Shown here one piece after another: positions 7,155 through 10,780 of a DNA stretch of 10,780 nucleotides. The DNA is taken from positions 1 to 10,780 of the forward strand of contig JAFLDC010000055.1 of NCBI GenBank assembly GCA_017302775.1, read 5' to 3'. The notes under the pieces were generated by a model. It was not told where the DNA came from and did not search any database. It saw only the letters and a list, made by a program, of their open reading frames with translations. The stretch is from Sphingomonadales bacterium (lineage in GTDB: Bacteria; Pseudomonadota; Alphaproteobacteria; Sphingomonadales; Sphingomonadaceae). Position 1 is the stretch's first letter; each line of letters opens with the position of its first letter. Both the position numbers and the translations under genes were made by a program.

Positions 7155-8218
7155 TGTCTGTTTCCGACGCCAGCCTTGCCCAGATCGCAGCCCGCTTCGC
7201 CGAGATCGAGGCGCGATTGGCTTCGGGAACGCTTGAGGGTGGGGAGTTCGTCACCGCCAGCCGCGACTATGCAGAACTGGAGCCGGTGGCAAAGGTTGCG
7301 GCCGCAGTTGCGACGATGCGCGCCGAGATCGAGAGCCTGGCCGCGCTTGATGATCCCGAAATGCGTGAGCTGGCCGAGGAGGAACTGGCCCGGATCAGGA
7401 CCGAACTGCCAGAGGCGGAGCATCGTCTGGCCATAGCCATGTTGCCACGCGACAGCGCCGACAGCCGCTCCGCGATGCTGGAAATCCGCGCCGGAACGGG
7501 CGGTGACGAGGCCGCATTGTTCGCCGGTGACCTCTACCGGATGTACGAACGCTACGCCGCCGAGCAGGGCTGGCGGGTCGAACCGGTCAGCATGAGTGCT
7601 TCGGATGTCGGCGGCTTCAAGGAAGTGGTGGCGCAGGTCACCGGGAGCGGAGTGTTCGCCAAGTTCAAGTTCGAAAGCGGTGTCCACCGCGTCCAGCGCG
7701 TACCAGTGACGGAGAGCGGGGGGCGGATTCATACCAGCGCCGCGACCGTTGCCGTTCTGCCTGAACCTGACGAAGTGGACGTGCAGATCAACGAGGGCGA
7801 CCTGAAGATCGATGTCTACCGCGCCAGCGGCGCTGGCGGCCAGCACGTCAACACCACCGATTCGGCGGTGCGCATCACCCACTTGCCGACCGGCACCGTG
7901 GTGACCTGCCAGGACGGGCGCAGCCAGCACAAGAACAAGGAAAAGGCGATGCAGGTGCTACGCGCGCGGCTCTACGAAGCGCAGCGCGACGCAGCGCAGG
8001 GCGCCGAAGCTGAAGCGCGCAAAGCCATGGTTGGTTCCGGCGATCGCAGCGAGCGGATCCGCACTTACAACTTCCCGCAAGGCCGCGTCACCGATCACCG
8101 CATCAACCTGACCCTGCACCGTTTGCCGGAAATCCTTGAAGGTACGGGCCTTGGTGAACTGATCGACGCGTTGATTGCCGAAGATCAGGCCAAGCGGCTG
8201 ACCGCGCTGGGCGCGTGA
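7154..8218 (+). CDS. prfA: Peptide chain release factor 1 (RF1)
   Basis: RF1 recognises UAA and UAG in the ribosomal A site and triggers hydrolysis of the finished peptide. The 354-residue protein shows the class I release factor layout: an N-terminal helical domain (about 1-105), the [23 protein letters not shown] region (about 113-135), the codon-reading loop [14 protein letters not shown] (about 182-195), and the catalytic loop [19 protein letters not shown] with GGQ at 228-230. The tripeptide is PVT, a PxT form typical of RF1; RF2 would have SPF. This separates it from prfB and also from the short rescue factor ArfB. The ATG overlaps the hisS stop by one base. Its own stop TGA overlaps the prmC GTG. 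The GGQ glutamine, Q230, is the expected substrate of the next gene's product. Confidence 0.97.
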   Translation: MSVSDASLAQIAARFAEIEARLASGTLEGGEFVTASRDYAELEPVAKVAAAVATMRAEIESLAALDDPEMRELAEEELARIRTELPEAEHRLAIAMLPRDSADSRSAMLEIRAGTGGDEAALFAGDLYRMYERYAAEQGWRVEPVSMSASDVGGFKEVVAQVTGSGVFAKFKFESGVHRVQRVPVTESGGRIHTSAATVAVLPEPDEVDVQINEGDLKIDVYRASGAGGQHVNTTDSAVRITHLPTGTVVTCQDGRSQHKNKEKAMQVLRARLYEAQRDAAQGAEAEARKAMVGSGDRSERIRTYNFPQGRVTDHRINLTLHRLPEILEGTGLGELIDALIAEDQAKRLTALGA

Positions 8219-9066
8219 CGGTAAGCGCTGCTATCCGCGACGCCGCGCAGCAACTCGCGCATGGCAGCGATACCGCGCGGCTTGATGCGGAAGTGCTGAT
8301 GGCACATGCACTGGGTGTTTCGCGGTCTGACCTGCTGGTGCGCCATATGCGCGATGATCCGCCACCTGGCTTTGCCGCGCTGATCGAACGACGCCTTCAC
8401 CACGAGCCTGTTGCCTATATTACCGGGACACAGGAATTTTTCGGCCTGCCATTTGCTGTCTCTCCGGCCGTGCTGATCCCGCGCGGGGACAGCGAGGTGC
8501 TGGTGGAGCGCGCACTGGCGGCTGGCGCGGCGGCACGGCGGGTCCTTGATTGCGGGACGGGATCGGGCGCGCTGCTGCTTGCGGTACTGGCGAACCTGCC
8601 CGGGGCTGAAGGGGTCGGGATTGACAGCTCGACTTCCGCGCTTGACGTGGCGCAGGCCAATGCCGCGGCGCTCCAGCTGGCGGGGCGATGCAAGCTGTTC
8701 CATGCTGACTGGCACCAATCCGGGTGGGCGGATGGCTTGGGACAATTCGACCTGATTCTGGCCAATCCGCCATATGTTGAGGATAGTGCTGAACTCGACG
8801 CGTCGGTCCGTTCGTTCGAGCCGGGCAGTGCATTGTTTGCCGGGCCGGAAGGGCTGGACGACTACCATGTGCTCGTTCCGCAACTGCGCGAACTGCTGGC
8901 ACCGGGCGGCGCGGCCCTGGTTGAGATCGGGCATCGTCAGGCCGCGGCAGTCGGGGCGATGGGGCGAGTAGCAGGACTCGCCGCTACCTTGCATCACGAT
9001 CTTGCCGGAAGGCCGCGCGTGCTGGAATTCAAGAATCCGCTTGGCAAGCCGCCCACGAAGGCTTAA
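8215..9066 (+). CDS. prmC: Release factor glutamine N5-methyltransferase
   Basis: PrmC transfers a methyl group from S-adenosylmethionine to the GGQ glutamine of RF1 and RF2, which raises termination efficiency. The 283-residue product has the small N-terminal helical domain (about 1-75), then a Rossmann methyltransferase domain with the SAM-binding [20 protein letters not shown] (about 110-129), an acidic [18 protein letters not shown] (motif II), the catalytic NPPY (184-187), and the family stretch [24 protein letters not shown]. The start is a GTG at 8215 inside the prfA stop (GTGA overlap of four bases), a common coupling arrangement, and the resulting N-terminus has normal length. One oddity is [11 protein letters not shown] (88-98), where many homologues have RP(D/E)TE. 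Direct linkage to prfA supports PrmC over PrmB or other NPPY methyltransferases. Confidence 0.96.
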   Translation: MTVSAAIRDAAQQLAHGSDTARLDAEVLMAHALGVSRSDLLVRHMRDDPPPGFAALIERRLHHEPVAYITGTQEFFGLPFAVSPAVLIPRGDSEVLVERALAAGAAARRVLDCGTGSGALLLAVLANLPGAEGVGIDSSTSALDVAQANAAALQLAGRCKLFHADWHQSGWADGLGQFDLILANPPYVEDSAELDASVRSFEPGSALFAGPEGLDDYHVLVPQLRELLAPGGAALVEIGHRQAAAVGAMGRVAGLAATLHHDLAGRPRVLEFKNPLGKPPTKA

Positions 9067-9255
9067 GCCGCGAACAGGCCAGCGCTGGACCACCCTTGGT
9101 GTCTTGTCCCGTCGGCCTAATCCAGCATTTGCATTTCGGGCCGCGTTTTACGCCTATGCCGACAAGCAAATGTCGGGACCCAAACCGCAATTTCGGCGGC
9201 ATGGGCAAAGGGTCATGTGGCCACACAGCCGGGCAGTGCCAGGCGGCCGCACATT
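9067..9255 (+). promoter_or_regulatory. 189-base leader with several inverted repeats before the DUF4167 gene
   Basis: No gene is evident here. CCAGCGCTGG (9079-9088) and TGTGGCCACA (9216-9225) are perfect ten-base palindromes. CCGACA (9159-9164) and TGTCGG (9171-9176) form a perfect six-base-pair stem with a six-base loop. Segment 9103-9116 is also complementary to parts of that hairpin: CTTGTC (9103-9108) to GACAAG (9161-9166), GTCCCG (9106-9111) to CGGGAC (9174-9179), and GTCGGC (9111-9116) to GCCGAC (9158-9163). These pairings exclude the local hairpin. The region could thus hold a transcript leader with alternative folds, the prmC 3' end, or a promoter. TTGCAT at 9129-9134 is the only promoter-like hexamer and lacks a good partner. 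Confidence 0.35.
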
Positions 9256-10101
9256 ATGGAAGCGTACCCCTTGAACAACATTCGTGGTAACAACAACAAC
9301 CGTCGTCGCGGTCGCGGCAATCGTCAGAACAATGGCGGCGGTGGTCAGCAGCTTAACCGGATTGACAGCCGGGCGCGCGGTAATGCCCCGCAATTGCTGG
9401 AAAAGTATCGCAAGCTGGCACAGGATGCCCACCTTAATGGGGATCGGGTCCAGGCGGAGTATTACCTGCAATTTGCCGATCATTATTTCCGCGTTCTGGC
9501 AGATGCCCGTCTGCGGCAGGAGGAACGGAGCCGTCCGCAGGGTGAGCGGTGGCAGGATGATGGCAACGAAGGTGAGGATGCCGGTGAGTTCGCTGGCAAC
9601 GCCGACTTCCCGAATTTTGACCAGCCCAGCTTTGGCCGCCAGCAGCGCGATGATCGGCCCCAACGGGAAGATCGCCCGCAGCGTGAAGATCGTCCGCAGC
9701 GTGAAGACAGGCAGCGCCCCCCGCGTCAGGCCGCTGAAGAGCGAATCGACCGGGAAGAGAGTGAAGCTGCAGGCAGTTCTGAAGCTGTGAGTGAGGAAGG
9801 GGCGGGGGATTCGACTTTTGAGCCCGCCGCCAATCCTTTCGTTCGGGAAAGTCGTTCGCGTACCGGTCTGAAGCCGCGTCGTGAACGTGATGAGCGCCGT
9901 CCGCGCCGTGATGAGCGCGAGGCTGACGTTCCTGCCGGGCTTGACCCGTCGCTGTTGCCACCGGCCATTTCAACCGGACGCGGCGATGAGGCAGAGGTGA
10001 AGACCGAAGCCGAAGCCGACGTCAAACCGCCACGGAAGCGCGCGGTTCGGCGCAAGCCTTCGGCTGATGACGCCGGTGAAGCGCTCGAAACGGTAAGCTG
10101 A
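9256..10101 (+). CDS. DUF4167 domain protein, putative RNA-binding, with Asn/Arg/Gly-rich N-terminus
   Basis: The 281-residue protein carries the DUF4167 core found in alphaproteobacteria; its function is not established. Residues 11-32 form a basic low-complexity tract (GNNNNRRRGRGNRQ, then Gly-rich), like RGG-type RNA-binding segments. The conserved core is about 33-83: LNRIDSRARGNAPQLLEKY, then DAHLNGDRVQAEYYLQFADHYFRVL, probably helical. The rest looks disordered, with strong charge. It includes RPQRED three times in tandem (134-151), an acidic stretch (about 160-190), an Arg-rich stretch with a repeated RDER (211-222), and a basic KPPRKRAVRRKP (257-268). The start is uncertain: ATG 9256 is used here, but TTG 9271 (giving MNNIRGNNNN) has GGAAG eight bases upstream and resembles family N-termini better, and GTG 9217 is also open. 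It follows prmC by 189 bases and precedes lnt by eight. RNA or ribosome association is inference from composition and context. Confidence 0.88.
   Translation: MEAYPLNNIRGNNNNRRRGRGNRQNNGGGGQQLNRIDSRARGNAPQLLEKYRKLAQDAHLNGDRVQAEYYLQFADHYFRVLADARLRQEERSRPQGERWQDDGNEGEDAGEFAGNADFPNFDQPSFGRQQRDDRPQREDRPQREDRPQREDRQRPPRQAAEERIDREESEAAGSSEAVSEEGAGDSTFEPAANPFVRESRSRTGLKPRRERDERRPRRDEREADVPAGLDPSLLPPAISTGRGDEAEVKTEAEADVKPPRKRAVRRKPSADDAGEALETVS
9637..9708 (+). repeat. Tandem 18-base repeat inside the DUF4167 gene
   Basis: Three in-frame 18-base units (9655-9672, 9673-9690, 9691-9708) each encode RPQRED. Units 2 and 3 are nearly identical at the DNA level, while unit 1 differs at several third positions. 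A more diverged unit (9637-9654) encodes RQQRDD just before them. The repeat adds alternating charge to a probably disordered tail, and copy number could vary between strains. Confidence 0.8.
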
Positions 10102-10109
10102 TCGGGCAC

Positions 10110-10780
10110 GTGACCGGCGCGGGTCAGGGACTACTGACTTCCTACCCACGCAGCCTGGCTGTGGCTTTGGGCGCTGTGTCTGCAACCGGATTCGCTCCGC
10201 TCGGGTTGTGGCCGCTCACCCTGGGGGGGATTGCTGGCCTGTTGGCATTGCTGGACCGGGCCCGATCGCCGCGCAGTGCCTTCGCTTATGGCTGGTTCTT
10301 CGGCCTGGGGCAGTTTGCGGTTGGGCTCAATTGGATTGCCAAGGCATTCACCTATCAGGCCGAGTTATCAACCTGGCTTGGCGGCGTGGCGGTTGTTGGC
10401 ATTGCGATATATTTGGCAATCTGGGTGGGGCTGGCCAGTCTGGCCGGATGGTGGCTCGCACAGCGGAATCGCGGAGAGCTGGTGCTGGCGATGGCCGGAT
10501 GCTGGACGCTTGGCGAATGGCTGCGGGGATGGGTGTTTACCGGATTTCCCTGGAACCCACTGAGCGCAGTAACTCTGAAGTCGTTTGCAAATCCCGGTCT
10601 GGCGGCGCTGGCCCCGTGGCTTGGCACTTACGCGCTGTCCGGCCTGGTGATGCTGCTGGGTGGGGCATGGTTCCTGGCCATCGCGCGCGGCAGGCCTGAT
10701 TGGCGCGGCGGGGCGCTCCTGCTCGTCCCGATTGCCCTTTTCCTGCTTCCGCGCCCAGTAGACGGCGCGGAGGGAACGGT
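10110..10780 (+). CDS. lnt: Apolipoprotein N-acyltransferase (5' part, cut by window edge)
   Basis: Lnt is an inner-membrane enzyme that adds the third acyl chain, from phospholipid, to the N-terminal cysteine of lipoproteins, completing them for Lol sorting. The visible 223 residues are the N-terminal membrane domain, with hydrophobic spans around 15-48, 59-78, 88-116, 124-140, 165-192 and 200-213. Family-typical stretches are GFAPLGLWPL (27-36), AYGWFFGLGQFAVGLNWI (59-76), AFTYQAELSTWLG, and GEWLRGWVFTGFPWNPL (135-151). The nitrilase-like domain with the Glu-Lys-Cys triad lies beyond the window; full proteins are about 500 residues. The start is the GTG at 10110, eight bases after the DUF4167 stop; only a weak ribosome binding site is seen. 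A run of seven G at 10223-10229 is in frame (CTG GGG GGG). Close spacing suggests co-transcription with the DUF4167 gene. Confidence 0.92.
   Translation, partial: MTGAGQGLLTSYPRSLAVALGAVSATGFAPLGLWPLTLGGIAGLLALLDRARSPRSAFAYGWFFGLGQFAVGLNWIAKAFTYQAELSTWLGGVAVVGIAIYLAIWVGLASLAGWWLAQRNRGELVLAMAGCWTLGEWLRGWVFTGFPWNPLSAVTLKSFANPGLAALAPWLGTYALSGLVMLLGGAWFLAIARGRPDWRGGALLLVPIALFLLPRPVDGAEGT

Noticed and set aside
6704..7930. Open frame of 408 codons on the minus strand opposite hisS and prfA
   Set aside because: It spans the junction of two certain genes on the other strand and encodes nothing recognisable.
8185..9093. Open frame of 302 codons on the minus strand opposite prmC
   Set aside because: It is fully antisense to prmC with its intact SAM and NPPY motifs; no ribosome binding site or family features were seen.
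9096..9290. Possible 64-residue leader peptide before the DUF4167 gene
   Set aside because: No ribosome binding site, unbiased composition, and an overlap out of frame with the DUF4167 start. It may be revisited if the frame is conserved.
9154..9663. Hydrophobic open frame on the minus strand opposite the DUF4167 gene
   Set aside because: Its apparent membrane segments come from reading the Asn/Gly/Arg-rich codons of the DUF4167 gene antisense.
10223..10229. Run of seven G as a possible frameshift in lnt
   Set aside because: The Lnt frame reads through as CTG GGG GGG ATT, with family-like sequence on both sides.
10208..10699. Open frame of 163 codons overlapping lnt
   Set aside because: It is out of frame with the Lnt sequence, which is continuous from 10110 to the edge with strong family stretches.

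Overview
This window reads as ordinary chromosomal DNA of an alphaproteobacterium, most likely of the order Sphingomonadales (an Erythrobacteraceae- or Sphingomonadaceae-like organism). The grounds are the high G+C coding style, the alphaproteobacterial DUF4167 gene behind prmC, and how closely the Ppa, HisRS and Lnt sequences resemble those I know from that order. I see no insertion sequence, tRNA, rRNA, CRISPR array, prophage gene or clear sign of recent transfer. Coding density is very high and no stretch over 300 bases lacks a gene.

Layout. (1) Positions 1-640, minus strand: lptB, the ATPase of the lipopolysaccharide exporter, cut by the left window edge. (2) Positions 641-809: a divergent intergenic region with inverted repeats. 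(3) Positions 810-1190, plus: an unrecognised small membrane protein with a strong ribosome binding site. (4) Positions 1249-2595, plus: a TldE/PmbA-type protein, preceded by a hairpin plus T-run that also holds its ribosome binding site. (5) Positions 2608-5830, minus: three genes read in the order M61 metallopeptidase with a PDZ domain, DUF1345 membrane protein, inorganic pyrophosphatase (ppa). They converge on tldE at a perfect 20-base palindrome that contains both stop codons. (6) Positions 5919-9066, plus: hisS, prfA and prmC with overlapping stop and start codons. (7) Positions 9067-10101: a 189-base leader rich in inverted repeats, then a DUF4167 protein. (8) Positions 10110-10780, plus: the 5' part of lnt, cut by the right edge.

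How the genes work together. hisS, prfA and prmC form a translation cluster: HisRS charges tRNA-His, RF1 ends translation at UAG/UAA, and PrmC methylates the glutamine of the RF1 GGQ motif. The DUF4167 protein follows directly. Its Asn/Arg/Gly-rich N-terminus, helical core and charged, repeat-bearing tail suggest RNA binding, but its function is not established. lptB and lnt, at the two ends, both serve the outer membrane (LPS export and lipoprotein N-acylation). ppa removes pyrophosphate made by biosynthetic reactions, including aminoacylation. The M61 peptidase is predicted to be exported.

I did not find a clearly new system. The best leads are the DUF4167 gene and its structured leader, the small membrane protein beside lptB, the tight M61-DUF1345 pairing, and two compact gene-boundary structures (the stop-codon palindrome and the hairpin holding a ribosome binding site).
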